Counted from the first letter of the stretch, positions 1 through 10,590 are shown. The stretch: DNA of 64,000 bases from Lysinibacillus macroides (GCF_001281525.1 NZ_LGCI01000005.1:352323-416322); one strand, 5' to 3'. Notes: a model not told the origin generated them from the sequence alone. Program-made: numbers and translations.

Positions 1-738
1 CCAACGATGAAGGTCGGACGTCAAATAACTGAAGTAATTTTACAGCACAAAAAAGTTTCCAAAGCGGATGCAAAAAAACGTGCGATTGAGCTTTTATCAC
101 AGGTAGGTATTCCCTTCCCTGAGAAACGCTATAACCAATATCCACATGAGTTTTCAGGTGGTATGCGTCAACGTGTTGTTATTGCCATTGCCCTTGCTGC
201 TGATCCTAAGTTATTAATTGCCGATGAGCCGACAACAGCTTTAGATGTAACAATTCAGGCGCAAATTTTAGAGCTAATGAAAGAAATTCAAAAAAACTCG
301 AAAACATCCATTATTTTCATTACACACGATTTAGGGGTTGTGGCAAACATTGCTGATCGTGTAGCAGTCATGTATGCTGGACAAATCGTAGAATATGGTA
401 CTGTGAATGATATTTTCTATAATCCAAAGCATCCATATACATGGGGACTGCTTGGTTCAATGCCTGATTTAGATAATGATACGGACGAGCTACTACGTAC
501 GATTCCAGGCTCACCACCAGATCTTACGAATCCGCCGAAAGGTGATGCATTTGCAGCTCGTAACGAGTATGCTATGGCGATTGATTACGAACAAGAGCCA
601 CCAATGTTCCAAGTAAGTGAAACACATTTTGCAAAAACTTGGTTGTTGCATCCTGATGCACCAAAGGTTCCTATTCCTGATGCGGTTGCTAAACGTATTG
701 AAGGGTATTTAGCAAAGGGGGCACAAGAAAATGACTAA
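1..738 (+). CDS. oppD: Oligopeptide ABC transporter ATP-binding protein OppD, 5'-partial
   Basis: The reading frame is open to the first base of the window, so the N-terminal part with the Walker A loop lies upstream; an ATG at position 7 is internal. Seen: ABC signature FSGGMRQR, Walker B LLIADEP, D-loop ALDV, switch His in ITHDLG, then the peptide-transporter C-terminal extension with NPKHPYT and IPGSPPDLTNPP. This is one of the two ATPases that energise uptake of oligopeptides through OppBC. It overlaps oppF by 8 bases, which indicates translational coupling. DppD is the main alternative; both ATPases look alike. Confidence 0.9.
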   Translation, partial: PTMKVGRQITEVILQHKKVSKADAKKRAIELLSQVGIPFPEKRYNQYPHEFSGGMRQRVVIAIALAADPKLLIADEPTTALDVTIQAQILELMKEIQKNSKTSIIFITHDLGVVANIADRVAVMYAGQIVEYGTVNDIFYNPKHPYTWGLLGSMPDLDNDTDELLRTIPGSPPDLTNPPKGDAFAARNEYAMAIDYEQEPPMFQVSETHFAKTWLLHPDAPKVPIPDAVAKRIEGYLAKGAQEND

Positions 739-1657
739 ACCTCGTGCGAAAAAAATTCTTGAAATCAAAAATGTAAAACAATATTTTGGTTCACCAGCTA
801 ATCCGATTAAAGCCGTAGATGGTATTAGCTTCGATGTTTACGAAGGCGAAACGCTTGGTCTTGTGGGTGAATCAGGCTGTGGTAAATCAACAACGGGTCG
901 TTCTATTATTCGCCTATATGACATTACTGATGGCGAGATTATTTTCGATGGCGAAAATGTTCATGGAAAAAAATCAAAAAGTGAGTTAAAGAAATTCAAT
1001 CGTCAAATGCAAATGATTTTCCAAGACCCTTATGCGTCCTTAAATCCTCGTATGACAGCGGGTGAAATTATTGGTGAAGCCTTTGATATTCATGGTTTAC
1101 ACAAGGATAAAAAAGTACGCCGTGAAAAAATCAATCAGCTACTAGAGGCTGTTGGTTTAAACAAAGAGCACGCGAATCGTTACGCACATGAATTCTCAGG
1201 TGGTCAACGTCAACGTATTGGGATTGCTCGTGCATTAAGCTTAGACCCTAAGTTTATTATTGCCGATGAGCCGATTTCAGCGCTTGATGTATCGATTCAA
1301 GCACAGGTTGTTAACCTATTAAAACAACTTCAAAAAGAGCGTGGCTTAACATACCTATTTATTGCCCATGATTTATCCATGGTAAAATATATCAGTGATC
1401 GTATTGCTGTTATGTATCGTGGTAAAATTTTGGAAATTGGTAAGGCAGATGATATTTATAATCATCCTGTGCATCCCTATACAAAATCTTTATTATCAGC
1501 GATTCCACTTCCTGATCCGCTATCGGAGAAAAGTCGTCAGCGTATTCCGTACAAGCATACAGAAGTGGATGATAGCGCCACATACCATGAAGTAGGTGAT
1601 CAGCATTATGTGTATGGTACTGCTGACCTTGTCAAAACATGGGTTGCGAACCGATAA
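731..1657 (+). CDS. oppF: Oligopeptide ABC transporter ATP-binding protein OppF
   Basis: Second ATPase of the peptide importer, 308 residues, the usual length. Walker [10 protein letters not shown] at about residues 46-54, Q-loop near MIFQDP (95-100), signature FSGGQRQR at about 155-162, Walker B FIIADEP near 175, and the C-terminal oligopeptide extension with [19 protein letters not shown]. It follows oppD with an 8-base overlap and ends before a strong hairpin terminator, so it is the last gene of its operon. The Opp/Dpp assignment rests on family likeness; substrate range is set by the binding protein outside the window. Confidence 0.92.
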   Translation: MTKPRAKKILEIKNVKQYFGSPANPIKAVDGISFDVYEGETLGLVGESGCGKSTTGRSIIRLYDITDGEIIFDGENVHGKKSKSELKKFNRQMQMIFQDPYASLNPRMTAGEIIGEAFDIHGLHKDKKVRREKINQLLEAVGLNKEHANRYAHEFSGGQRQRIGIARALSLDPKFIIADEPISALDVSIQAQVVNLLKQLQKERGLTYLFIAHDLSMVKYISDRIAVMYRGKILEIGKADDIYNHPVHPYTKSLLSAIPLPDPLSEKSRQRIPYKHTEVDDSATYHEVGDQHYVYGTADLVKTWVANR

Positions 1658-1662
1658 ATAAG

Positions 1663-1703
1663 AAACTCCTATCAACAGTTCAAACCTGTGATAGGAGTTT
1701 TTT
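1663..1703 (+). terminator. Rho-independent terminator after oppF
   Basis: A 12-bp stem (AAACTCCTATCA with TGATAGGAGTTT) is followed by a T run. The gene on the other side, rqcH, is convergent and ends at 1775; the A bases before the left arm could let the hairpin also serve the minus strand weakly. Confidence 0.85.
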
Positions 1704-1774
1704 GTGGAAAGTTTAATAAAAATAATCGTTTAGAAATGGTAGTATATATTGCTGATTCTTATTTAGAGAATATA

Positions 1775-3469
1775 TTATGATTGCTTCTTTAACTGTAAAA
1801 TAACCGCTTCATCAGGGTCAATATACAATGTTTTTTGCTCGAAATAGATAACAAAGCCAGGCTTCGCGCCGTTTGGTTTTTTCACCTGACGAATTTCTGT
1901 GTAATCCACAGGCACAGAGGAGGAATCTCGTGCTTTAGAGAAATATGCCGCTAGTATAGCCGCCTCACGCAATGTTGTTTCATCGGGTTCACTTGCATGA
2001 ATCACAACATGGGAGCCTGGAATATCCTTCGTATGCAGCCAAATATCTGTACGTTTCGCTAACTTAAATGTCAGCATATCATTTTGCTTATTGTTCTTGC
2101 CAACAGAGATGGCTATACCTGTAGAGGATAGATAACGTTCAGGCTCAGGCTTCACTGGTTTTTTCTTTTTCTTGGCATGACGTAATTTTAAGTAACCTTG
2201 CTCTGCTAGCTCTTCACGGATTTCCTCAATATCGCCAGGAGAAGCTTGTTGAACTTGCTGTGCGAGCATTTCAAAGTAAGCAATCTCTTCCTTTGTTTTT
2301 TCAAGCTGCTCTTGCACCATAATCAAAGCATTTTTTGCTTTTGTATATTTTGTGTAATAGCTTTGAGCATTTTCAATTGGGGTTTTGCGCTCACTGATCG
2401 GAATGGTAATTTCCTCACCAGTTTCGCTATAGTAATTTGTAACAGTTACTTCTTTTGCGCCCTTGTCAAAGGCATAAATATTTGCCATTAATAGCTCACC
2501 ATATAATTGGAATTGATCGAGCTTAGAGGCACGCTCATAATCCTTCGTCAGCTTTTTCGTTTTTAAGGCTAGTTTATCAATTTCATTTTGTAGCCATCGT
2601 TCTAAATCACCTGCCTGCTGTTTCACACGATCTCGCTCTGCACGTGCAAAAAATACACGATCTAATAATGCATGAACATTTGGATAAACGGTTACCTCTC
2701 CCTGTAAATGAGTTAATTCGATAGGGGAAAAGTAGGTTTTACGGTTTGCAAGCACATACATAGGCTTTATGCCACCGTTCGCAAAGGATGTCATAAACGC
2801 TCTAAAACATGCAATTGTATTTGAGGCTGTTGCTAGTCGAGACACTAATTCCTCCGCATGAAGAGGTGAAAAGCCCGCAAACTGTGCCACAACCTCTTTC
2901 GCGTTTTTAGATTCAGCAGAAAATAGAGTGAGCTCTTCATCTGTTACGGTTAAAGGGTTCCATTTATGCTGTGTGGGTGGGGCGATATAGGGCTGACCAG
3001 GTAACACCGTTCGGAAGCTATTTACAGATGGGGGTAAGTGCTTTAAACTATCAATAATTTTTCCCTGCTCCTGATCAATTAATAGCAAATTACTATGTCT
3101 ACCCATAATTTCAGCATGCAATTCCCTAACAATTGGGTCACCAATTTCATTTTTACTGTTGATTTCTACTATTATAATGCGATCAAAATCATGCTGTTTA
3201 ATGGAAGCAATAAAGCCCCCCTCTAAATGTTTACGTAATAGCATACAAAACATTGGAGGTTCTGCTGGATTATCAATCGCTTGCTCCGTTAAGTGAACGC
3301 GCGCATAGGAAGAATGAATGGAAAAAAGTAATTTATGATTTTTTCCGTTTGCACGAATGTGTAAAATAACTTCTTGAGCGTTTGGTTGATGTATTTTTGT
3401 AATGCGACCTGTGACAAGCTGTTGTAGGTCGGCAGTTATTGAATAAGTAAATAAGCCATCAAATGCCAT
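1775..3469 (-). CDS. rqcH: Ribosome quality control protein RqcH (NFACT family)
   Basis: 564-residue NFACT protein (older names YloA, FbpA). In Bacillus RqcH binds stalled 50S subunits carrying peptidyl-tRNA and recruits tRNA-Ala to add C-terminal alanine tails that mark the nascent chain for proteolysis. Seen: NFACT-N start MAFDGLFTYSITADL, a central charged coiled-coil region (about 280-430), and the NFACT-R domain with SSTGIAISVGKNNKQND and LHTKDIPGSHVVI near the C-terminus. I take the ATG at 3469 because AGAGG lies 7 bases upstream; a longer frame to 3496 adds nine residues without family support. It is divergent from yicC, as in the general Bacillales arrangement. Confidence 0.93.
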   Translation of the reverse strand: MAFDGLFTYSITADLQQLVTGRITKIHQPNAQEVILHIRANGKNHKLLFSIHSSYARVHLTEQAIDNPAEPPMFCMLLRKHLEGGFIASIKQHDFDRIIIVEINSKNEIGDPIVRELHAEIMGRHSNLLLIDQEQGKIIDSLKHLPPSVNSFRTVLPGQPYIAPPTQHKWNPLTVTDEELTLFSAESKNAKEVVAQFAGFSPLHAEELVSRLATASNTIACFRAFMTSFANGGIKPMYVLANRKTYFSPIELTHLQGEVTVYPNVHALLDRVFFARAERDRVKQQAGDLERWLQNEIDKLALKTKKLTKDYERASKLDQFQLYGELLMANIYAFDKGAKEVTVTNYYSETGEEITIPISERKTPIENAQSYYTKYTKAKNALIMVQEQLEKTKEEIAYFEMLAQQVQQASPGDIEEIREELAEQGYLKLRHAKKKKKPVKPEPERYLSSTGIAISVGKNNKQNDMLTFKLAKRTDIWLHTKDIPGSHVVIHASEPDETTLREAAILAAYFSKARDSSSVPVDYTEIRQVKKPNGAKPGFVIYFEQKTLYIDPDEAVILQLKKQS

Positions 3470-3730
3470 ATGAATTCCTCTTTCCAACGATATCAAGCAT
3501 CTTGGTACTTTCGTATTTTTTCATCATGCAATGGCTTTCACGGTTATTAACGTGTCCACACATGCATGGTTTGTATGTTTATCATAGCATTTTTTAGGTG
3601 AATATTAAAATATAGCTTCAATTGTGGTAGAATTAGCTTTTACTCTCCCCAATTTTTTTGGAAGAGGCGTTATAATCGACAGCGCATATGTTATAATAAT
3701 CCCAGTATGCAAAGAAAGGTGTGACGAACC

Positions 3731-4606
3731 TTGGTGCGTAGTATGACTGGTTTTGGCAGAGGTGTCACAACAACTAGAAACTTTCAATTAACCGTAGAAA
3801 TGCGATCGGTCAACCATCGTTTTTTAGAAATTAATGCAAAATTTCCGAAAGAGTGGCTTGAAGCAGAAATTTTTGCAAAGAAACTAATTTCTCAAGCTTT
3901 GTCACGCGGCAAAATTGATGTGATGGTATATGTGAAGGATTTAGAGAATGTAGAGCAATCTATTGAAATTAATTGGTCATTAATTGAAGCGTATCGTAAG
4001 GCAAAAGAGCAATTAGCCAATAAAGTACCATTGGAAGAAAAATGGACGATGCAAGAGCTTTTATCGCTAGAGCAAGCACTTGTACAACAAAAACCACAGC
4101 TTACACCAGAGGATTTACTGCAAGCTGTTGAACAAGCGATTTCACAAGCAATTGAACAACTTGTACAAATGCGTGAGCGTGAAGGACAGGAATTGCAAGA
4201 AGTTGTTGTACAATATAAGAAACAGTTAATGGAGCAAGTGAATAAAATACGTTCGTACTCTTCTGTGGCTGTTGAAAAATATCGTACACGATTAGTAGAA
4301 CGAATTGCTGAAGTTGCAGATGGCGCATTGTTAGAAGATCGCTTACTAGCTGAAGTAGCTATTTTTGCAGACCGAATCGATATCTCCGAAGAATTGGATC
4401 GATTAGAAAGTCATTTTAATCAGCTGAAGGAGACATTACTTGAAACCATTTCAGTTGGACGCAAATTAGACTTTTTAATGCAGGAAATTCATCGTGAGAT
4501 TAATACAATTGGTTCGAAAAATCAATCAACAGAAGCCGCTGTTGCTGTTGTTCAGGCAAAAACAATATTAGAAAAGATGCGTGAGCAAGTTCAAAATATC
4601 GAATAA
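3731..4606 (+). CDS. yicC: YicC/YloC family endoribonuclease
   Basis: 291 residues, normal family length. The N-terminal SMTGFGRG block and the C-terminal block ending EKMREQVQNIE are hallmarks of YicC; E. coli YicC has been characterised as an endoribonuclease acting on small RNA. The middle is helical and glutamine/glutamate-rich. I choose the TTG at 3731, giving MVRSMTGFG as in homologues, behind AAGAAAGGTG; the GTG at 3734 and ATG at 3743 are alternatives. gmk follows after 42 bases. In B. subtilis remA (DUF370) sits between these two genes and it is missing here. Confidence 0.88.
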   Translation: MVRSMTGFGRGVTTTRNFQLTVEMRSVNHRFLEINAKFPKEWLEAEIFAKKLISQALSRGKIDVMVYVKDLENVEQSIEINWSLIEAYRKAKEQLANKVPLEEKWTMQELLSLEQALVQQKPQLTPEDLLQAVEQAISQAIEQLVQMREREGQELQEVVVQYKKQLMEQVNKIRSYSSVAVEKYRTRLVERIAEVADGALLEDRLLAEVAIFADRIDISEELDRLESHFNQLKETLLETISVGRKLDFLMQEIHREINTIGSKNQSTEAAVAVVQAKTILEKMREQVQNIE

Positions 4607-4648
4607 CTGACACGTGTCTGTTATAAATTAAGGGAGATATAGGAATAA

Positions 4649-5266
<618 letters not shown>

Positions 5267-5270
5267 ACCC

Positions 5271-5498
5271 ATGTTATATCCATCAGTAGATGCATTAAAA
5301 AAAGAAATTGATTCAAAGTATTCATTAGTGAGCCTTGCTTCTAAGCGTGCTCGCCAAATGCAAGAAGAGCCAGGTACAGAACGTTTACACAAGTATGTAT
5401 CTTACAAATATGTAGGAAAAGCACTTGAAGAAGTAGCGGCAGGTGTACTTACAAAAGTATCACAGGATGAGTCAGCGGTATACGAAGACGAAATCTAA
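5271..5498 (+). CDS. rpoZ: RNA polymerase omega subunit
   Basis: 75-residue omega subunit, which chaperones beta-prime and stabilises core RNA polymerase. The N-terminal MLYPSVDAL and the conserved block SLVSLASKRARQMQ, followed by KPVGKALEEVAAG-like residues (here YKYVGKALEEVAAG), identify it. Starts at ATG 5271 behind GAGGAG. It closes the yicC-gmk-rpoZ group; the following 198-base gap holds several hairpins before coaBC. Confidence 0.94.
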   Translation: MLYPSVDALKKEIDSKYSLVSLASKRARQMQEEPGTERLHKYVSYKYVGKALEEVAAGVLTKVSQDESAVYEDEI

Positions 5499-5696
5499 CT
5501 TGCATGTAAAAAAGTCATTTTTAGTTGATTATCAAAGGTTGGTTTATAGGTATGGATAAAAATAAGCTTTAACCTTAGTGATGATAATAGACGATGAATG
5601 CGAAAGTCTGTAGTAGACTTTGAATATACGGAATGCCGAGAAGCTCCCAGGGAAATTGTCCTTTGGGAGCTTATCATTTGAAAGGATGATCGTAGC
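5499..5696. other. Hairpin-rich intergenic stretch before coaBC
   Basis: No gene seen. Three inverted repeats lie in a row: AAGGTT with AACCTT (about 5536-5576), AAAGTCT with AGACTTT around a 5-base loop (about 5603-5621), and AAGCTCCCA with TGGGAGCTT (5641-5672). The last hairpin has no proper T run, so it is either a weak terminator for rpoZ or part of a structured coaBC leader. The coaBC ribosome site (AAAGGATGA) follows directly. Confidence 0.4.
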
Positions 5697-6701
5697 ATGA
5701 ATAAAAATATTTTACTTTGTGTTTCAGGCGGGATAGCCGTATATAAGGCTGTCGCTCTTGTTAGTAAGCTGTCACAAGCAGGAGCCAATGTAAAAGTAAT
5801 CATGACTGCCTCTGCTAGACAATTTGTCAATCCATTAAGCTTTCAAGTAATGTCCAAAAATGATGTTTATTTTGATACATTTGATGAAAAAGATTCCAAT
5901 GTGATTGCTCATATTGATTTAGCAGACTGGGCTGATTTGATTTTAGTGGCGCCTGCTACTGCGAATGTTATTGGAAAAATCGCCAATGGGATTGCAGATG
6001 ATATGGTCACAACCACACTACTTGCTACAACTGCACCTGTATGGCTTGCACCAGCGATGAATGTACATATGTATGAGCATCCAGCCGTGAAACGTAATAT
6101 TGCTAGGCTAGCAGATGATGGCTATCAATTTATTGAACCATCGGAAGGATTTTTAGCATGTGGTTATGTTGGTAAGGGACGTTTAGAGGAACCTGAGAAA
6201 ATAACGGCTATTGTCAAGGATTATTTTGCTGAGAAGGTGCAATCACTGGCAGATCAAACCGTTGTAGTAACAGTGGGTGCCTTACATGTACCATATGATG
6301 AACAGCACATTGTGCGTGCACAGGCAAATGGTATCATTGGACAAGCTTTGGCGAATGAGGCAAGAGCACTTGGCGCACAGGTTATCCAAATAGAAAATAG
6401 CAGTGTAGATTATTTTATGCAGCAGCTTGAAGAGTATAAAGATCGAAATCCTCAAGTTTTATTTATCCATGCAGCGAATACCCCAACTGTTGAGGGAGCA
6501 CCGATTGTCTCGGTAGAAGGTATCAAAGCTATTACATTTGGACAAAAGGTACAAGGAACTCCGATGTTAACCGTTATATCCGATAGCTGGATTGATTTTA
6601 GTACACAAGCACAGTTAGACGGACAGCTAGTAGATGTAACAAATCCTAAGCTTTTTGCACAAGCCTTTTGGCGACATCTTTTACAGGGTGAGGCGCAATG
6701 A
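5697..6701 (+). CDS. coaBC: CoaBC-like: phosphopantothenoylcysteine decarboxylase with a degenerate synthetase half
   Basis: In the family, CoaB joins cysteine to phosphopantothenate (CTP-dependent) and CoaC decarboxylates the product in coenzyme A synthesis. Residues 1-180 look like an intact CoaC flavoprotein: SGGIAVYK at 10-17, catalytic His72 in HIDLADWAD, PAMN with Asn122, and Cys155 in ACGYVGKGR. Residues 185-334 occupy the CoaB position but the motifs GGTxExID, SNxSSGxMG and the KIKK lysine are not recognisable (VGALHVPYD and QANGIIGQALA stand there instead), and the last 60-70 residues of a normal 400-residue CoaBC are absent. The end is not a window or frameshift artefact: priA overlaps it by 4 bases. 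CoaC activity is likely; CoaB activity is doubtful. Confidence 0.88.
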   Translation: MNKNILLCVSGGIAVYKAVALVSKLSQAGANVKVIMTASARQFVNPLSFQVMSKNDVYFDTFDEKDSNVIAHIDLADWADLILVAPATANVIGKIANGIADDMVTTTLLATTAPVWLAPAMNVHMYEHPAVKRNIARLADDGYQFIEPSEGFLACGYVGKGRLEEPEKITAIVKDYFAEKVQSLADQTVVVTVGALHVPYDEQHIVRAQANGIIGQALANEARALGAQVIQIENSSVDYFMQQLEEYKDRNPQVLFIHAANTPTVEGAPIVSVEGIKAITFGQKVQGTPMLTVISDSWIDFSTQAQLDGQLVDVTNPKLFAQAFWRHLLQGEAQ

Positions 6702-9109
6702 ATTTACTGATAGCAGAGGTCATTGTAGATGTCTCTACGTACCATGTTGATCGTCCATTTGATTATCAAGTACCAGCAGAATGGATAAATGTGATAGAAG
6801 CAGGCTGTCGAGTAAAGGTACCATTTGGCGCAAGAAATGTTCTAGGCTTTGTAATTGGCTTGAAAAAGGAAACTGATATACCGCTTCATAAATTAAAGCC
6901 GATCACGCAAATTTTAGATATGGAGCCCGTGCTAACAGAGGAAATGCTACAACTGGCGAGATGGTTAAAAAATCATACAATTTGCTATGAAATTGATGCC
7001 TTGCAAGTGATGCTACCATCAGCGCTTCGGGCAAAATATGAAAAAATCATTAAGCTACAAGCGCCACAAAGTTTACCAGAGGAAGTGCAAGCTATATTCG
7101 GCAAGCGTCAGCAGGCTAATTTTAAAGAGTTTGAGCGAGCGGGCTTACTTCCTTTATTAAAGCAGCTAGTTGCACAAGAAAGCGTGACAATTGACAATGT
7201 TGTAAAGCAGCAAGGTAATGTGAAAGAGATAAGGATGGTGAAGATTACAGAAGATCAGCACCTTATTGAAAAAGTGATTGAACAATCATCGAGAGCAGTG
7301 AAGCAGCGCCTTCTTTTGCAATGGATGTGTCAGCATCTAGGTGAAGTTTTGTCACCGCAACAAATTTACGATGAAACAGGCGTCTCTTCAGCAGTGTTAG
7401 AGGCAGTGATTGCGAAGGGAGCAGCTCAGTTTATTCGAGAGGAAGTATACCGTGATCCATTTACAAAGGAAGTTTCACGGACGCACTCTTTACAACTAAC
7501 AGAGGAGCAACTCGTTGCACTCCAAGCGATTACAGCCGCAATGGAGCAACCAAAAGGGCAGACATTTTTATTGCATGGTGTCACAGGGAGTGGTAAGACC
7601 GAGATTTATTTGCAGTCCATACAAAAGGTGTTAGAGGAAGGCAAAGAAGCAATTATGCTGGTACCTGAAATTTCTTTAACACCGCAAATGACAGAGCGGT
7701 TCCGCAGCCGCTTTGGCGAAATGGTCGCTGTGATGCATAGTGGCTTATCCGTTGGTGAGAAGTATGATGAATGGCGAAAAGTCCAGCAAGGAAAGGTTAA
7801 AGTAGTCGTTGGTGCGCGCTCTGCTATTTTTGCACCCTTCACCAATATAGGGCTTATTATTTTAGATGAGGAGCATGAGTCGACCTATAAGCAGGAGGAT
7901 TCACCACGCTACCATGCAAGAGATGTAGCGATTTGGCGTAGCGGATTTTATCAATGTCCTGTGATTTTAGGTAGTGCAACGCCAGCATTAGAATCCTATG
8001 CTAGAGCGAAAAAGGGCGTTTATACCCTTCTTTCGTTAAAGCATCGCGCATTACATCAAACACTACCAACTGTTTTTATTGCAGATATGCGTGAGGAGCT
8101 ACGACAAGGAAATCGTTCTATGTTCTCAGTCTCGCTAATTGAGGCTATGCGTCTAAGACTGGAAAAGAAGGAACAGATGGTATTATTTTTAAATCGTCGA
8201 GGCTACTCGTCATTTGTACTATGTCGAGATTGTGGTACAGTGGTACAATGCCCAAATTGTGATATTTCTTTAACCTATCATCGAACAACAGAGAAGTTGA
8301 AATGTCATTATTGTGGCTATGAGGAGCATATTCCTCAGACATGTCCACAATGTCAAAGTGATCATATTCGTTATTTTGGTACAGGTACCCAAAAGGTGGA
8401 GGAGGAAATCTATAAGCTATTTCCAGAGGCAAGGGTATTGCGGATGGATGTGGACACCACAAGGCATAAAGGGGCACATGAAGAAATACTACAAACATTT
8501 GGCGAAGGACAGGCAGATATTTTACTTGGAACGCAGATGATTGCAAAAGGGCTTGATTTTCCTAATATTACGCTTGTCGGTGTGCTCAGTGCCGATACAT
8601 CGCTCCATTTACCAGATTACCGTGCAGCAGAGCGTACATTTCAGCTATTAACACAGGTCAGTGGCAGGGCTGGTCGACATAACAAGCCGGGAGAAGTAAT
8701 TATTCAAACGTATACACCTGAGCATTATGCGATTGAATTAGCAAAAACGCAGGACTATGAGCCGTTCTATGAGCGAGAAATGTTTTTACGACGTCGTTCC
8801 AGCTATCCACCTTATTATTTTGTAGCACTTGTACAAATTTCGCATGAGGATGTGATGATGGCTGCCGAATATGCTGGACGTGTGGCAGATTGGCTTCGTG
8901 GAAATTTATCGAATCAGGCAGCCATTATTGGTCCGACAACGGCAAGTATTGCTCGACTTCAAAATAGATATCGTTATCAATGTTTGATAAAATATAAAAT
9001 TGAACCAAATCTAATTCCAGTGTTACAGCGTTTGCTTGCGATGTATCGAGCAGAATGGATTAAACAAGGGATTTTAATGACGGTCGATTTAGACCCGTCT
9101 ACTATATAG
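6698..9109 (+). CDS. priA: Primosomal replication restart helicase PriA
   Basis: 803-residue 3'-to-5' superfamily 2 helicase that recognises stalled forks and reloads the replisome. Seen in order: N-terminal 3'BD domain (VIVDVSTYHVDRPFDYQVP), Walker A GVTGSGKTE near residue 293, DEEH box near 389, GSATPALES, eight Cys of the two zinc sites between about 508 and 555 (CRDCG, CPNCD, CHYCG, CPQCQ), and helicase motifs GTQMIAKGLDFPN and QVSGRAGR. It overlaps coaBC by ATGA, as in other Bacillales. Confidence 0.96.
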   Translation: MNLLIAEVIVDVSTYHVDRPFDYQVPAEWINVIEAGCRVKVPFGARNVLGFVIGLKKETDIPLHKLKPITQILDMEPVLTEEMLQLARWLKNHTICYEIDALQVMLPSALRAKYEKIIKLQAPQSLPEEVQAIFGKRQQANFKEFERAGLLPLLKQLVAQESVTIDNVVKQQGNVKEIRMVKITEDQHLIEKVIEQSSRAVKQRLLLQWMCQHLGEVLSPQQIYDETGVSSAVLEAVIAKGAAQFIREEVYRDPFTKEVSRTHSLQLTEEQLVALQAITAAMEQPKGQTFLLHGVTGSGKTEIYLQSIQKVLEEGKEAIMLVPEISLTPQMTERFRSRFGEMVAVMHSGLSVGEKYDEWRKVQQGKVKVVVGARSAIFAPFTNIGLIILDEEHESTYKQEDSPRYHARDVAIWRSGFYQCPVILGSATPALESYARAKKGVYTLLSLKHRALHQTLPTVFIADMREELRQGNRSMFSVSLIEAMRLRLEKKEQMVLFLNRRGYSSFVLCRDCGTVVQCPNCDISLTYHRTTEKLKCHYCGYEEHIPQTCPQCQSDHIRYFGTGTQKVEEEIYKLFPEARVLRMDVDTTRHKGAHEEILQTFGEGQADILLGTQMIAKGLDFPNITLVGVLSADTSLHLPDYRAAERTFQLLTQVSGRAGRHNKPGEVIIQTYTPEHYAIELAKTQDYEPFYEREMFLRRRSSYPPYYFVALVQISHEDVMMAAEYAGRVADWLRGNLSNQAAIIGPTTASIARLQNRYRYQCLIKYKIEPNLIPVLQRLLAMYRAEWIKQGILMTVDLDPSTI

Positions 9110-9149
9110 TGTATGAATAACAGTGTGATAGAAATGAGGAAATCGGAAA

Positions 9150-9647
9150 ATGGCTATTAAAAAAGTAATTGAGCATCCAGCAAAGGTACTGTCAACACCG
9201 TGTGCAGAAGTAACCGAAATTAATGATGATATCATTACATTGCTGGATGATTTATACGACACAATGGTGGAATATGATGGTGTTGGTATTGCGGCACCGC
9301 AAATAAATGTAGGTTTACGCGTGGCGATTGTGGAGTTAGGTGAGGAGCGCGATATTTTAGAAATGATTAATCCAACTGTTATCGAAACAGATGGAGCGGA
9401 AGTCGATATTGAGGGTTGCTTAAGCTTTCCAGGATTATATGGTGAGGTAGAACGTCCTGATTATGTGAAAATTGAAGCATGTGATCGTGAAGGGCGTGTC
9501 TATGAAGTAGAGGCAGGTGGCTTTGATGCTCGAGCCATTTTACATGAGATCGATCATTTAGATGGTGTGCTATTCGATGCAAAAATTAAGCGTATTGTTA
9601 CAGCAGAAGAGCTTGAAGAACTGTATGCAGAAGAGGAGGAGGAATGA
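9150..9647 (+). CDS. def: Peptide deformylase
   Basis: Removes the formyl group from the N-terminal Met of new proteins. 165 residues with all three metal-site motifs: GVGIAAPQ near residue 43, EGCLSFP near 87 (Cys ligand) and HEIDH near 131 (two His ligands and catalytic Glu). The C-terminus is a run of acidic residues. GAGGAA precedes the ATG at 9150. fmt starts 1 base after its stop, a pairing that places the enzymes adding and removing the formyl group in one transcript. Confidence 0.96.
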   Translation: MAIKKVIEHPAKVLSTPCAEVTEINDDIITLLDDLYDTMVEYDGVGIAAPQINVGLRVAIVELGEERDILEMINPTVIETDGAEVDIEGCLSFPGLYGEVERPDYVKIEACDREGRVYEVEAGGFDARAILHEIDHLDGVLFDAKIKRIVTAEELEELYAEEEEE

Positions 9648-9648
9648 T

Positions 9649-10590
9649 ATGACATCAATTATTTTTATGGGGACACCTGACTTCTCCGCACCTATTTTAC
9701 GTATGCTGCATGATGAGGGCTATGCCATTAAAGCAGTTGTGACACAGCCGGATCGTCCAGTTGGGCGCAAGCGTGTATTAACGCCTCCTCCAGTAAAAGC
9801 GGCTGCCCTAGAGCTTGGATTACCAGTGATTCAGCCTGAAAAGCTACGTGGCTCTGAGGAATTACAGCAAATTCTTGCCTTGCAGCCTGATTTAGTTGTC
9901 ACAGCAGCATTTGGACAAATTTTGCCACGGGAATTACTGGATGCCCCTTCTCTTGGCTGTATCAATGTGCATGCTTCTCTATTACCAAAATATCGAGGAG
10001 GAGCGCCTATTCATCAAGCCGTGATAGATGGTGAAAAAGAAACAGGCGTCACGATTATGTATATGGCAGAAAAGCTTGATGCAGGTGATATTATCTCTCA
10101 AAAGGCAATTCCAATTGAAGAAAGCGATCATACAGGTAAGCTTTTTGAAAAACTCAGTATGGTTGGCTGTGAGCTATTAAAGGAGACACTTCCTTCTATT
10201 ATTAACGGAACAAATAGCCGCACAGTGCAAGATGAAGCACAGGTCACATTTGCTGGCAATATTTCCAGAGAGCAAGAACGTATTGACTGGACGCAAGATG
10301 CCACAGCTTTATACAATCAAGTACGTGGTCTTCATCCATGGCCAGTCGCCTATACAACATTTGAGGATGGTAATTTTAAAATATGGTGGGCAACGATTGG
10401 CACTAATAAGCATGAGGCTATGCCAGGTACAGTGATTGCCATTGCAAAGGATCATTTTGAAGTAGCTGCTGGCAATGGAACAGCTCTCGCATTATATGAT
10501 GTGCAGCCAGCGGGTAAAAAGCGCATGACAGCAGAGGAATATTTGCGTGGTACAGGTTCTAAATTACAGATTGGGGACCAATTTCAATGA
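9649..10590 (+). CDS. fmt: Methionyl-tRNA formyltransferase
   Basis: Formylates initiator Met-tRNA using 10-formyltetrahydrofolate. 313 residues: Rossmann-type N-terminal domain starting [14 protein letters not shown], the folate-binding [14 protein letters not shown] near residue 107, and the C-terminal OB-fold tRNA-binding domain. I choose ATG 9649 because AGGAGGAGGA lies just before it and homologues start at MTSIIFMG; the frame is open further into def but that extension has no support. It overlaps rsmB by ATGA. Confidence 0.95.
   Translation: MTSIIFMGTPDFSAPILRMLHDEGYAIKAVVTQPDRPVGRKRVLTPPPVKAAALELGLPVIQPEKLRGSEELQQILALQPDLVVTAAFGQILPRELLDAPSLGCINVHASLLPKYRGGAPIHQAVIDGEKETGVTIMYMAEKLDAGDIISQKAIPIEESDHTGKLFEKLSMVGCELLKETLPSIINGTNSRTVQDEAQVTFAGNISREQERIDWTQDATALYNQVRGLHPWPVAYTTFEDGNFKIWWATIGTNKHEAMPGTVIAIAKDHFEVAAGNGTALALYDVQPAGKKRMTAEEYLRGTGSKLQIGDQFQ

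Noticed and set aside
8145..8546. 133-codon minus-strand frame inside priA
   Set aside because: It is antisense to the zinc-site region of priA and lacks its own start signals; its composition mirrors the sense codons.
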